The notes: generated by a model not told the origin, from the letters alone. Shown: positions 1 through 6,643, numbered from the stretch's first letter. The stretch is DNA of 12,891 nucleotides from an uncultured Chloroflexota bacterium (GCA_913052545.1 CAJXEF010000049.1:1-12891); one strand, 5' to 3'. Numbers and translations: made by a program.

Positions 1-22
1 TGTGATTAGGGATAGTATCTAG

Positions 23-64
23 AAGGGCAGGCATCGCAACACCCGATGATGCCTGCCCTTTTGA
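23..64. terminator. Strong stem-loop, probable transcription terminator
   Basis: A perfect 13-bp inverted repeat (23-35 with 48-60) encloses a 12-base loop. On the plus strand the stem is followed by four T residues, so it can end a plus-strand gene lying to the left of the window. On the minus strand it sits 14 bases beyond the stop of the VOC gene and could also end that transcript, although the U-run on that side is poor (CTTCTAG). No coding sequence can be assigned to bases 1-74. Confidence 0.75.
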
Positions 65-74
65 TTTGTGGTTT

Positions 75-518
75 TTAGTAGTGTCGGAGTTCTACCACGT
101 TATCATCTGGGTCGTATATATATAGAGAAAGCCCGTCGCCGTGAGAACCCCACCTGGTTCCTGGGCCTGCTTGGATATCGACACCAATCGATTCGAATTT
201 TGTCTTTAAAGCTTCCATATCAGTTGGTTCTATAACCATACAAAAATGATCTTGGTTTTTGGCGTCTTCCCGGCCTACCGGGTCCTGATCGCTGCCAAAA
301 AAATCTATAAGGGTGTCTGCATTTAAGCGTGCTGATGGAAAACGTATGTCCCCGGCTCGCCATTTTTCAACTCGCTCTGGGGTCAGGCCTAGCACGTCTG
401 TGTAGAATGCTAGTGCACGCTCGACATCAGACACCCTTAAAACTATGTGATCCAGTTCGGTTATCTTCACCAAAGGCTGGGCTGACGTTTTTGGCACCTG
501 TTGCGTGTTTAAAGCCAT
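75..518 (-). CDS. VOC-family (glyoxalase/dioxygenase-fold) metalloprotein
   Basis: A cytoplasmic 147-residue protein of the vicinal oxygen chelate superfamily. The first half-module starts with DHIVLRVSD (23-31), followed by an AFYTDVLGL segment (37-45). The second half has DHFCMVIE (90-97) and ends in the usual DPDDNVVELRHY pattern (136-147). Likely metal ligands by family pattern are His24, His91 and Glu143. The length suits a single-domain enzyme with two beta-alpha-beta-beta-beta modules. Family members include glyoxalase I, extradiol dioxygenases, epimerases and fosfomycin-modifying enzymes, so the reaction cannot be named; it is closest in look to small glyoxalase-like proteins. The ATG has an AGGAGGG ribosome site 7 nt upstream. 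The gene is probably monocistronic: a stem-loop lies on the SDR-gene side and a TATAAT box lies upstream. The first 20 residues are a polar extension ahead of the domain. Confidence 0.88.
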   Translation of the reverse strand: MALNTQQVPKTSAQPLVKITELDHIVLRVSDVERALAFYTDVLGLTPERVEKWRAGDIRFPSARLNADTLIDFFGSDQDPVGREDAKNQDHFCMVIEPTDMEALKTKFESIGVDIQAGPGTRWGSHGDGLSLYIYDPDDNVVELRHY

Positions 519-567
519 CGGGTAACCCTCCTCTTATTTTAGCTGACTTTATTATTAAGGTTCGCTT

Positions 568-573
568 ATTATA
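568..573 (-). promoter_or_regulatory. Candidate -10 box for the VOC gene
   Basis: On the minus strand a perfect TATAAT lies about 50 bases before the ATG at 518, which would give a leader of roughly 40 nt. The -35 region 17 bases further upstream is poor (TTCGAC). This is pattern recognition only. Confidence 0.4.
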
Positions 574-651
574 TCTGAAATCAAACTTTGGTCGAAAGAC
601 TAGTTACTCTCTTGTCTAGTATGTTCCTTAATTATCGATCAATTGGTTAAC

Positions 652-677
652 AAGGCTTCTTCTGGTTATGAAGCCTT
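652..677 (-). terminator. Stem-loop terminator for the SDR gene
   Basis: An 8-bp perfect inverted repeat (652-659 with 670-677) with a 10-base loop lies 18 bases past the SDR stop codon on the minus strand. It is followed by TTGTTAA, a weak T-rich tail. The placement between two same-strand genes suggests the SDR and VOC genes are transcribed separately. Confidence 0.5.
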
Positions 678-694
678 ATGGGTAAGATTATCGG

Positions 695-1513
695 TTAATA
701 AAATACTGCGGTTCCGGTACCGCCTCCTGCCGCTATCACCTCTCCTGTAATTGCCCAGGCTTTATCAGAAGCAAGATATGCCGTTAAGAAGCCGACCTCG
801 GAAGCATCCACCATACGGCAAATTGCATTTCCTCTTGGAGAATTGGGGGCGAAATCCTGTTTTTCAGCTTCTTCAGGCGTAACACCAAGTTGCTGCGCAC
901 GCGCTTCTAAAAGACTGGCTGTACGCTCAGTACGGGTTGTTCCTGGGTGAATACAATTGACCGTTATTCCGAATTGACCCACTTGGTTAGACAGAGTCTT
1001 GGTTAGGTGGACCATTGAGACGTTACGGGCTCCGCCACTCAAATTGCCGGCGTTTCGGGCATTTCCACCGCTGATGTTTATAATACGTCCCCACCCCTGT
1101 GTTTTCAAGAATGGAATAGAGGCTCTGGCGCACCGTAAGGCACCTACGTATTTCACATCGAAGTCACTGAGGAGGTCATCTTCGTCAACCGTCTCTATTG
1201 GTCCGATAGCGTTGGGCGAGCCTCCTGGTAGTGAAGCACTATTCACCAATATGTGTAGCCCTCCAAGTTGGCTAGCTGCATCTGCAATACATTGGTTTAC
1301 TTGTTCGGTGTTAGTTACATCTAAAGACATGGGTATTACTTGTTGCCCTGTTTCATCCTCTATCTCCCTCGCCGATTGCTCTAGATCTGGCATACTTCTG
1401 GAAGCTATTACTAGGTTGACCCCTTCTTGTGCCAGGACACGTGCAATGGCTTTACCGATTCCTCGACTGGCTCCTGCGACAAATGCGCTTTTTCCCTGTA
1501 ATCCAAAATCCAT
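695..1513 (-). CDS. SDR-fold oxidoreductase with non-canonical active site
   Basis: A 272-residue protein of classical short-chain dehydrogenase size. The dinucleotide-binding motif GASRGIG is at 14-20. Arg17 and Arg39 (after strand 2, ASRS) suggest NADP(H). Asp65 is in LDVT, a variant NSAS replaces NNAG at 91-94, and Ser148 is the active-site serine in NISGG. Downstream, the segment that normally carries YxxxK reads GGARN at 160-164. Anchoring on the following LTKTLS helix (170-175) puts Gly160 in the Tyr place and Asn164 in the Lys place. The tetrad Asn also appears to be Lys121 (DVKYVG). The C-terminal region IHPGTTRTE and the final GGGTGTAVF are normal. Either the enzyme uses other acid/base groups or it binds without redox catalysis. 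From memory, a group of SDRs with a similar xARN/xIRN replacement exists. SD AAAGGAG lies 9 nt before the ATG. Substrate unknown. Confidence 0.85.
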   Translation of the reverse strand: MDFGLQGKSAFVAGASRGIGKAIARVLAQEGVNLVIASRSMPDLEQSAREIEDETGQQVIPMSLDVTNTEQVNQCIADAASQLGGLHILVNSASLPGGSPNAIGPIETVDEDDLLSDFDVKYVGALRCARASIPFLKTQGWGRIINISGGNARNAGNLSGGARNVSMVHLTKTLSNQVGQFGITVNCIHPGTTRTERTASLLEARAQQLGVTPEEAEKQDFAPNSPRGNAICRMVDASEVGFLTAYLASDKAWAITGEVIAAGGGTGTAVFY

Positions 1514-1539
1514 TATTATTTGCTCCTTTGTTTGTCTTG

Positions 1540-1545
1540 ATTATA
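1540..1545 (-). promoter_or_regulatory. Candidate -10 box for the SDR gene
   Basis: A perfect minus-strand TATAAT lies about 27 bases before the SDR ATG, giving a short leader of around 20 nt that contains the AAAGGAG ribosome site. The -35 hexamer at 17 bases (TTATTA) is weak. Confidence 0.42.
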
Positions 1546-1619
1546 GTCAAATGTTGTTAGCTTAATAATCATTACAGATAATAGTCACAATGATTTTCTA
1601 TTACTTCGAGACTTGTTTG

Positions 1620-2177
1620 TTACACAGGTAACACGACTTCGGTCCTGTCATCTGGGAGAGTGACTTCAAAAGTATTAAGGATCATAGATGTTTGAGCGTA
1701 ATGTCCTATCAAAGCAGTTATCTCTACCAAATGCTGGCTACCGAATTGGTTCAAAGCAGCATCAAATGTGGCAGTACTCACTTTATGTGTTTGGAAGAAT
1801 TCACTTGCATAATTAATGATAGCTGATTCGTCCGGCGCTAAATTAGGGAGTGAGCTCTTATCCCTTATGGCATCTACTAGTGCATCCGGCACTCCCTGAT
1901 TTCTGGCTGCTGGAGCATGGGCATTCCACACGTATTGGCAGTCCATTGCTCGAGCGGTGACGATGATCGCAAGTTCTTGGATTCTTTTTGGAAATGTGCT
2001 CTCATATCGCAGGTAATTCGTTAGATGAGCTCTCCTACGCGCCATCTCAGGGCTATTTATGGTTATAGACCCTGGCCCGCCTGTGATTACCCCACCGCTC
2101 TCTGCGGTAACTTCATCAAAAGCCTCTAAGAATTCAGGTGGTACGTTGTCACGAGTCAGGTTGGGTAATCGGGCCAT
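1620..2177 (-). CDS. Carboxymuconolactone decarboxylase (CMD)/AhpD-fold protein
   Basis: A 185-residue, all-helical, cytoplasmic protein. The diagnostic core runs from ELAIIVTARAMDC (68-80) through YVW to NAHAPAARNQGV (85-96). This matches the CMD family pattern of a Glu at the start, a Cys, and a His 7 residues after the Cys (Glu68, Cys80, His87). AhpD-type peroxidase partners carry CxxC here; this protein has a single Cys (CQYV), so thiol peroxidase activity of the AhpD type is unlikely. A decarboxylase, lactone-related or other hydrolytic role is possible. Residues 130-170 form a second helical half. Its neighbours are an SDR on the same strand and a divergent flavin amine oxidase, consistent with a catabolic context. 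SD AAAGGAG lies 7 nt before the ATG. The true substrate cannot be told. Confidence 0.85.
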   Translation of the reverse strand: MARLPNLTRDNVPPEFLEAFDEVTAESGGVITGGPGSITINSPEMARRRAHLTNYLRYESTFPKRIQELAIIVTARAMDCQYVWNAHAPAARNQGVPDALVDAIRDKSSLPNLAPDESAIINYASEFFQTHKVSTATFDAALNQFGSQHLVEITALIGHYAQTSMILNTFEVTLPDDRTEVVLPV

Positions 2178-2208
2178 ATTAATTCTCCTTTAGTTACTTA
2201 TGCTTCGG

Positions 2209-2237
2209 ATTCTATGGCTGCTGCTATGAAAGTGCAA
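2209..2237 (-). promoter_or_regulatory. Candidate promoter of the CMD-like gene
   Basis: On the minus strand TTGCAC (2232-2237) is separated by exactly 17 bases from TAGAAT (2209-2214), placing a start about 25 bases before the ATG at 2177. The -10 matches 5 of 6 consensus bases; the -35 keeps only the TTG. Confidence 0.35.
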
Positions 2238-2293
2238 TAGGAGGCACGGATTCAAAATAGATAATGCGGTATTAGAATCCGATAATGTTGTGA

Positions 2294-2302
2294 TGCTATA
2301 AT
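2294..2302 (+). promoter_or_regulatory. Candidate extended -10 promoter of the flavin oxidase gene
   Basis: TGCTATAAT is an extended -10 (TGnTATAAT) about 42 bases before the start at 2344. No good -35 is seen, as often with extended -10 promoters. Together with the minus-strand promoter at 2209-2237 it makes 2178-2343 a divergent promoter region. Confidence 0.45.
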
Positions 2303-2343
2303 CCCAATCATCTCCTAAAATTCTAAAATAGTTCATTGGATAA

Positions 2344-3486
2344 ATGTTAGTGAATAACGAATTTGATGTAATCGTGGTGGGTGTGGGTGGGATGGGAAGT
2401 GCCACTGTTTATGAGTTGGCATCAAGAGGTTTTCTGGTATTAGGAATCGATAGATATAACATCCCTAACCACATGGGATCTTCCCACGGTATCAGTAAAA
2501 TTATTAGATTGGCCTACCATGAGGATCCTTCCTATGTTCCATTAGTACGCAGATCTTACGAGTTATGGCACCGATTGGAGCAAATGGTTGACGAAACATT
2601 GCTAGTACAAACTGGAACTATTAGAGGGGGGCCAGAGCATGGGGCGATGTTCAGTGGTTCGTTGAAAGCTTGCCAGATACATGAACTAGCTCATGAAGTT
2701 TTAGATGCCGATGCTCTAAAACGTAGATTCCCTTCTTACACTGTTCCATCAGGTACCATGTCGGTAGTTCAACGGGAAGGCGGTTTCTTGCTATCGGAGA
2801 AGTGTATATCTAGCTATGTATTCGCTGCCTTAGAATTAGGTGCCCATATTAATGGGAGGGAACGGGTAGTGAATTGGGAACCGACTGATCTTGGAGTCAA
2901 AGTTGAGACTGACAAAGGAGCCTATTCTGCAAAACATTTAGTAATTAGCTCCGGCTCTTGGGTTTCTTCTTTGGTACCACAATTACTGGAATTTGCTAAA
3001 CCTGAAAAACAAGTCGTCGGCTGGTTCAGACCGCTGATCCCAGAACTATTTACAATTGAACAATTCCCTGTATTTGGCTTGGAAGTAAAACAAGGGAGGT
3101 TCTACGGGTTTCCGGACTATGATGGTCGGGGGTTAAAGGTTGGGTGTTACCATCATTTCAACGAACAGGTAGATCCGGACGATTTCGATCGAGCCGTCAG
3201 CCTAAATGATGAGGTTTTATTGCGGGATTTCATAGGTCAATACTTTCCGGCAGCGTTGGGGTCTACTTTAGCCCTACAAACTTGCCTGTTCACTAATACG
3301 CCTGATGGACATTTTATATTGGATCGCCATCCTGAATACCCCCAGGTTTTGCTCGCGGCAGGGTTTTCAGGCCATGGTTTCAAGTTTGCCAGCGTAGTTG
3401 GTGAGATCATGGCGGATCTTGTGGAACATAAAGAAAGCGATTACGATTTGGGGCTGTTCAAATTATCTAGATTCTTAAATAATTGA
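2344..3486 (+). CDS. FAD-dependent monomeric sarcosine oxidase/N-methyl-amino-acid oxidase family protein
   Basis: A 380-residue flavoenzyme of the DAO superfamily, close to the usual 385-390 of MSOX, SolA and pipecolate oxidase. It would oxidise a secondary or N-methyl amine to an imine with release of H2O2. The ADP-binding motif GVGGMG is at 13-18. The family block GSSHG (45-49) leads into IIRLAY, and the C-terminal block AAGFSGHGFKF is at 338-348. Cys314 in TCLFTNTPD matches the Cys that binds FAD covalently in MSOX. Lys265 (GLKVG) matches the oxygen-activating Lys, and Lys347 the substrate-carboxylate Lys. One change stands out: Lys52 sits where MSOX has active-site Arg49, while the second Arg is kept (Arg55). 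The ATG has no good SD; GTG at 2350 is an alternative start. The luciferase-like gene follows after 108 bases with its own promoter. Substrate unknown. Confidence 0.88.
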   Translation: MLVNNEFDVIVVGVGGMGSATVYELASRGFLVLGIDRYNIPNHMGSSHGISKIIRLAYHEDPSYVPLVRRSYELWHRLEQMVDETLLVQTGTIRGGPEHGAMFSGSLKACQIHELAHEVLDADALKRRFPSYTVPSGTMSVVQREGGFLLSEKCISSYVFAALELGAHINGRERVVNWEPTDLGVKVETDKGAYSAKHLVISSGSWVSSLVPQLLEFAKPEKQVVGWFRPLIPELFTIEQFPVFGLEVKQGRFYGFPDYDGRGLKVGCYHHFNEQVDPDDFDRAVSLNDEVLLRDFIGQYFPAALGSTLALQTCLFTNTPDGHFILDRHPEYPQVLLAAGFSGHGFKFASVVGEIMADLVEHKESDYDLGLFKLSRFLNN

Positions 3487-3511
3487 CTGTAGCCAAGTTA
3501 GGTTTCTCTAG

Positions 3512-3540
3512 TTGACCGGAATGATATCAATTGATATTCT
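3512..3540 (+). promoter_or_regulatory. Candidate sigma70-type promoter of the luciferase-like gene
   Basis: TTGACC (3512-3517) and TATTCT (3535-3540) are 17 bases apart, a standard spacing. This would start transcription near 3547 with a leader of about 48 nt that includes the AAGGGGG ribosome site. The spacer contains the palindrome listed separately. Confidence 0.45.
3524..3537. repeat. 14-bp perfect palindrome in promoter spacer, possible operator
   Basis: The sequence ATATCAATTGATAT is a perfect inverted repeat with no loop. It lies in the spacer of the candidate promoter and overlaps its -10. This is a typical location for a repressor operator. It is AT-rich, so a chance origin is possible, and no regulator gene is present in the window. 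Confidence 0.3.
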
Positions 3541-3594
3541 CGGATTTTACGAGGATCTTCTAATAAGAACCGGATTTCTTCAAGGGGGAATAAC

Positions 3595-4659
3595 ATGGAC
3601 TTCGGTGTTTTCTTAGATTTTACTGTGAGACCTGGTGGCACTCAGAGAGAATGTTTTCAAGAGTATTTAGAACTCGCAGATCTCGGGGAAAAAACAGGGC
3701 TAGATACGGTTTGGCTCGGAGAGTCGCATTTCAATCAAAATAGAGTGGTATCAGCGCCAATTGTGATCGCGGGATCTATAGCCTCTCGTACTAGAAATTT
3801 GAGGGTTGGTATGGCGGTCCAGGTTTTGCCATTGATTAACCCGTTAAGGATAGCTGAAGAGGCTGCTACAGTGGACCAGATAAGTGAAGGCCGGTTTGAG
3901 TTTGGGGTTGGTAGAAGTGGAAATTTGAGAGCTTACGAAACTATGGGAATCCCATATGAGGAGAGTAAAGATCGTTTTCAAGAGGCTTTGGATATTATTC
4001 TAAAATCTTGGGAAGGTAATACATTCTCCTATCACGGTAAATTCAATCACATAGAAAATGCTTCTGTATCTCCGATGCCATTTACCCAGCCCCATCCTGT
4101 TGTCAGGCTCGCTTCGACCAGTGAAGACAGTTTCAGTAGGGTAGGTCGTCTTGGGTTTCCTATATTTCTTTCTATGAGAGGTATGGATATACATGATCTC
4201 GAGAGAAATCTGCAGGATTACCACACAGCCTGGAAATCTGCAGGACATCCGGGCGAGAGTGGTGATATCTCTGTCCGTGTACCGATTTATATAGGGACCA
4301 GCAAGGAAGGAGCTATGCAGGAACCCCGTGAGAGCATAGAAGCCTTTTTTCAGAGAATGCGGGTGCGCTATGAAGAAGGAAGAGACGACGAAGGTGTTGG
4401 TGGATCTACTGAAGAGAGAGCTAAAATACTCAAGGAGAGGGCAGATAGATTGGCAAGGTTGACTTATGAAGAAATATTAGAAACCAAAGTAATCTGTGGT
4501 ACGCCTGAAGAAGTTATCGAACGGCTAGCACAGTTTAAGGAGACCTTGGGGTTGACGGGTTTTACGGCGGAGTTAAATCCGGGCGGGTTATTACCCAAAG
4601 AAGCAGTTCAACGCAGCCTTCGGTTACTTACTGAGGAAGTCATGCCAGCTTTTAAATAA
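3595..4659 (+). CDS. LLM-class flavin-dependent monooxygenase (bacterial luciferase-like)
   Basis: A 354-residue TIM-barrel protein of the luciferase-like family, which uses reduced FMN or F420 to oxygenate or reduce small organic molecules in the cytoplasm. It starts with MDFGVFLDF, the usual first strand. ESHF at 43-46 takes the place of the common EHHF element, keeping Glu43 and His45 but with Ser44 in between. The strong family block ISEGRFEFGVGRSG is at 96-109. LKSWEGNTFSYHGKF (136-150) and SPMPFTQPHPVV (159-170) are also family hallmarks. The C-terminal segment around CGTPEEVIERL is the normal end. SD AAGGGGG lies 6 nt before the ATG, and a strong terminator follows the stop. Such genes are multiplied in marine SAR202 genomes, where a role in attacking recalcitrant organic matter has been proposed. 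Cofactor choice and substrate cannot be read from the sequence. Confidence 0.9.
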   Translation: MDFGVFLDFTVRPGGTQRECFQEYLELADLGEKTGLDTVWLGESHFNQNRVVSAPIVIAGSIASRTRNLRVGMAVQVLPLINPLRIAEEAATVDQISEGRFEFGVGRSGNLRAYETMGIPYEESKDRFQEALDIILKSWEGNTFSYHGKFNHIENASVSPMPFTQPHPVVRLASTSEDSFSRVGRLGFPIFLSMRGMDIHDLERNLQDYHTAWKSAGHPGESGDISVRVPIYIGTSKEGAMQEPRESIEAFFQRMRVRYEEGRDDEGVGGSTEERAKILKERADRLARLTYEEILETKVICGTPEEVIERLAQFKETLGLTGFTAELNPGGLLPKEAVQRSLRLLTEEVMPAFK

Positions 4660-4692
4660 GGGGTATGTACATTTTAGTTAAACGACGTAATT

Positions 4693-4726
4693 AAATAATG
4701 GCCCATTTGATTATGGGCCATTATTT
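4693..4726. terminator. Two-way terminator between convergent genes, partly coding
   Basis: A perfect 14-bp inverted repeat (4693-4706 with 4713-4726) with a 6-base loop has AAATAAT on the left and ATTATTT on the right, so both strands have a T-rich exit. It ends the luciferase-like gene on the plus strand and the bicupin/ThuA/small-protein group on the minus strand. Its right arm encodes the last residues (NNGP) and its loop side contains the stop codon of the 4711-5070 gene. Confidence 0.8.
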
Positions 4727-5070
4727 AGCTCTATTCGAGTTATACCTCCCAATTCCCCTAAGTTTTGATTTATGGTTACTTCCAAATCCGAGTCCGATAA
4801 TGCCGTTATGAAAGAGTTTATACATCTTTCATCGACCTCAGCCAAAACCTTTATCACAGTCGAATTTTGTTGAGCTAATCCGAAAGTATCGTCATATAGT
4901 CGTATCTCGGTCCCGGGCTTTACTTGGATTAAAGTGCAGGACTTAGCGGTTTCGCTCGAAACTGGAGCGCTAATCAAAGAAAGATCCCATGATTGAGTGA
5001 AATCACTGTTTAGTTTTCCTATGTAATGCTGTGTGCAGCTATCTCCCTCGTAAAATCGAACTTCACCCAT
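4711..5070 (-). CDS. Small conserved-looking protein of unknown function, ThuA neighbour
   Basis: A 119-residue soluble protein that I do not firmly recognise. It has no signal peptide or membrane segment. It starts GEVRFYEGDS, has a middle segment CTLIQVKPGTEIRLYDDTFG (45-64), and ends in TRIELNNGP. The alternating hydrophobic pattern and the FYEGD/RLYDD elements suggest an all-beta fold; a small Greek-key (beta/gamma-crystallin-like) fold is a weak guess. Cysteines are at 12, 45 and 83. The gene begins only 18 bases after the ThuA-like stop. Its leader shares a 9-base block containing GAGGT with the ThuA leader at the same 6-nt spacing, so the two are almost surely co-transcribed and likely made together. 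Its last codons lie inside a terminator stem. It could be a partner or stabiliser of the ThuA-like protein, but that is inference from position only. Confidence 0.7.
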   Translation of the reverse strand: MGEVRFYEGDSCTQHYIGKLNSDFTQSWDLSLISAPVSSETAKSCTLIQVKPGTEIRLYDDTFGLAQQNSTVIKVLAEVDERCINSFITALSDSDLEVTINQNLGELGGITRIELNNGP

Positions 5071-5088
5071 TGGTACACCTCGCTTAAG

Positions 5089-5784
5089 TTAATTCGACGT
5101 CGCCCAATCTACCCCATTTAAGACCATTTTCTGGAATTCGGGGGTTTGGAAGCTCTGGCCATCATGACCTAAAAGTAAAACAAACACGTTTCCTTCCCCA
5201 TATTTACGAGTCCAACCTAGGGGAAAGATTCCACCCGGCATGTCCGTAGGTTGTCTATCTGGACCCCATGGGTGTACTCCATCTGAGGCGGTACCAGTTA
5301 TAAACACTTCGTTACCCTCTTTAATGGCAAGTCCCATATAAAGTTCATCATCAGTGTCGAAATCTGTCACCCCTTGTACCCCAGGATGCGTGGAATTACT
5401 GACATTAACTGTGAAATGACCGTAAGGCGGATGAAAGCTAGTCCCGCTAATCCAGCCCCCACCGGTTATATCGTGGTACTCTGACCAATGGTCTGGGAGA
5501 CAACCAGATATATGTAAGCATACGAAGCCTTTACCAGCATTTATAAAACGTTTCATACCATTTTGCTCTTCCGAGGATAATCGCAAATCCGGGGCTCCCG
5601 GGGCATTTTCCCTGCGGGTATTAAATACCAGAGCGTCATAATTATTCAATTGAGATTCATTTGCAAGAACTGATGCATCCTCAGTAATGGTCACCTGGTG
5701 CCCTGCCGATTTAAGAAAGTCATTTAGAACCGGAGTGGATTCTTCGTACGGGTGTCGGCCTCCGGAAATTACTAAAAGATTCAT
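5089..5784 (-). CDS. ThuA-like domain protein (class I glutamine amidotransferase-like fold)
   Basis: A 231-residue single-domain protein of the ThuA (trehalose utilisation) family. It opens with MNLLVISGGRHPYEES, as usual for the fold. GKGFVCLHISG (84-94) contains the conserved family His91. DTDDELYMGL (143-152) is the diagnostic DELY element. W191 is followed by YGEGNVFVLLLGH (195-207), the other diagnostic block, and the end LNGVDWA is typical. The family shares the GATase-like flavodoxin fold but lacks a standard Cys-His-Glu triad, and its members have been linked to sugar and polyol metabolism, including oxidation of disaccharides. Here there are no sugar transporters or Gfo/Idh dehydrogenases next to it, so a sugar role is not supported by context. 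The leader has GAGGT 6 nt before the ATG. It probably leads a two-gene unit with the 119-residue protein. Confidence 0.87.
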   Translation of the reverse strand: MNLLVISGGRHPYEESTPVLNDFLKSAGHQVTITEDASVLANESQLNNYDALVFNTRRENAPGAPDLRLSSEEQNGMKRFINAGKGFVCLHISGCLPDHWSEYHDITGGGWISGTSFHPPYGHFTVNVSNSTHPGVQGVTDFDTDDELYMGLAIKEGNEVFITGTASDGVHPWGPDRQPTDMPGGIFPLGWTRKYGEGNVFVLLLGHDGQSFQTPEFQKMVLNGVDWATSN

Positions 5785-5825
5785 GTACGTACCTCGCTTC
5801 GGATATTGATGGGTAGTTAATGTCT

Positions 5826-5831
5826 ATTATA
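5826..5831 (-). promoter_or_regulatory. Candidate -10 box for the ThuA-like gene
   Basis: A perfect minus-strand TATAAT lies about 42 bases before the ATG at 5784. The -35 region (TTTCCC or TTCCCT at 17-18 bases) is poor. No terminator is seen between the bicupin and this site, so read-through from the bicupin gene is also likely. Confidence 0.4.
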
Positions 5832-5884
5832 CTATCGGGACAAACCATAGGGAAATATTTAAAATAGGGACTCTGGGTTAGCTA

Positions 5885-6571
5885 CTAGACTGGGTTAAAT
5901 ACCAACCATTTTGCCGGGTTATCACTATTACTTCTCCACTCATGATCGGTGTTTGGATGAACTAATATGGCATCCCCTTCAGATACAAAAAACTCGGTTC
6001 CGTCACATTCCAGAATAGCACTGCCTTCGAGAAAAAAAGCTTGATGTTCTCCTGGGTGAATATGTTTTGGAGAAAATTCGCCCTTTAATACACCACGGAA
6101 GGCCATTGAATAAGTTTTGGCTCCATCATCCGGTCCAATTATAGTTCTGGCAGGGCCAGAACTCTGATCTATAGTATCTAGATTTTTTATGACTGGGAGG
6201 TGGTTGCCTTTGTTGTTGGTGTTATTGGACTGGGTTTCCGCTAGTAGGGCACCTAAAGGGTTGACTTCGATCCGTCTGATTACACCTTGTCCACCGTTAT
6301 TTAATGTATAGTGATCGGCGTCTGGCGGGATGTAAATCGCATCTCCTGCACGTATCGCGTGTTCGACTCCATCACAGATCAACGTCCCTGAGCCTTTTAT
6401 TATAAAGATTTCATGTTCCCATGTATGTGAGTGATGGGCGCTGGTCCTGCCAGGGTATATTTCTGAGTACGTCATTGTACAGGTTGGCGGGTTATCTTCA
6501 ACCCAGATTAGACGGGCAGCAGGCCCCTCAGGTACGTAAACGTTTCTGAAGTTTTTTATTACAGGGTCCAA
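5885..6571 (-). CDS. Bicupin metal-binding protein
   Basis: Two cupin domains in tandem, 228 residues from the chosen start. Cupin 1 has a complete motif 1 (AHHSHTWEHE, ligands about His47 and His49 plus a Glu) and motif 2 (GDAIYIPPDADH, His87). Cupin 2 has HIHPGEHQ (His170 and His172) and GDAILVHPNTDH (His210), so both barrels may bind a metal. There is no signal peptide. Bicupins include oxalate decarboxylases, quercetin dioxygenases and ureidoglycine aminohydrolases; the short length and lack of special motifs leave the reaction open. Start choice: the frame is open back to a TTG at 6604 with no SD. An ATG at 6577 sits only 1 nt from AAGGAGG, which is too close. A TTG at 6571 is 7 nt from the same SD, matching the spacing in neighbouring genes. 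I therefore prefer TTG, with ATG 6577 as the alternative. Confidence 0.83.
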   Translation of the reverse strand: MDPVIKNFRNVYVPEGPAARLIWVEDNPPTCTMTYSEIYPGRTSAHHSHTWEHEIFIIKGSGTLICDGVEHAIRAGDAIYIPPDADHYTLNNGGQGVIRRIEVNPLGALLAETQSNNTNNKGNHLPVIKNLDTIDQSSGPARTIIGPDDGAKTYSMAFRGVLKGEFSPKHIHPGEHQAFFLEGSAILECDGTEFFVSEGDAILVHPNTDHEWRSNSDNPAKWLVFNPV

Positions 6572-6578
6572 TATCATT

Positions 6579-6585
6579 CCTCCTT
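6579..6585 (-). promoter_or_regulatory. Ribosome binding site deciding the bicupin start
   Basis: A perfect minus-strand AAGGAGG lies inside the longest possible reading frame. It is 1 nt from ATG 6577 but 7 nt from TTG 6571. Neighbouring genes use 6-9 nt spacing, which favours the TTG. Confidence 0.6.
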
Positions 6586-6643
6586 GCCTGCAGATGAGTT
6601 GCAATTAGATTGGATTACGGGATTTTGATAAGAGCTCGATATG

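Noticed and set aside
695..1513. SDR as a pseudogene because of missing catalytic residues
   Set aside because: The frame, cofactor motif, C-terminus, ribosome site and promoter are all intact, and a similar replacement is recalled in other SDRs.
999..1565. Long open frame antisense to the SDR gene
   Set aside because: Its product has no recognisable pattern, while the minus-strand SDR is certain and has a strong ribosome site. It is a shadow frame.
1567..1595. 7-bp inverted repeat (AATCATT/AATGATT) between the CMD-like and SDR genes
   Set aside because: Short, AT-rich, 15-base loop and no T-run; too weak to call a terminator or operator.
2190..2405. Minus-strand 71-codon frame over the divergent promoter region and start of the amine oxidase
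   Set aside because: Low-complexity, serine-rich product with no family pattern; it overlaps promoters and the start of a certain gene.
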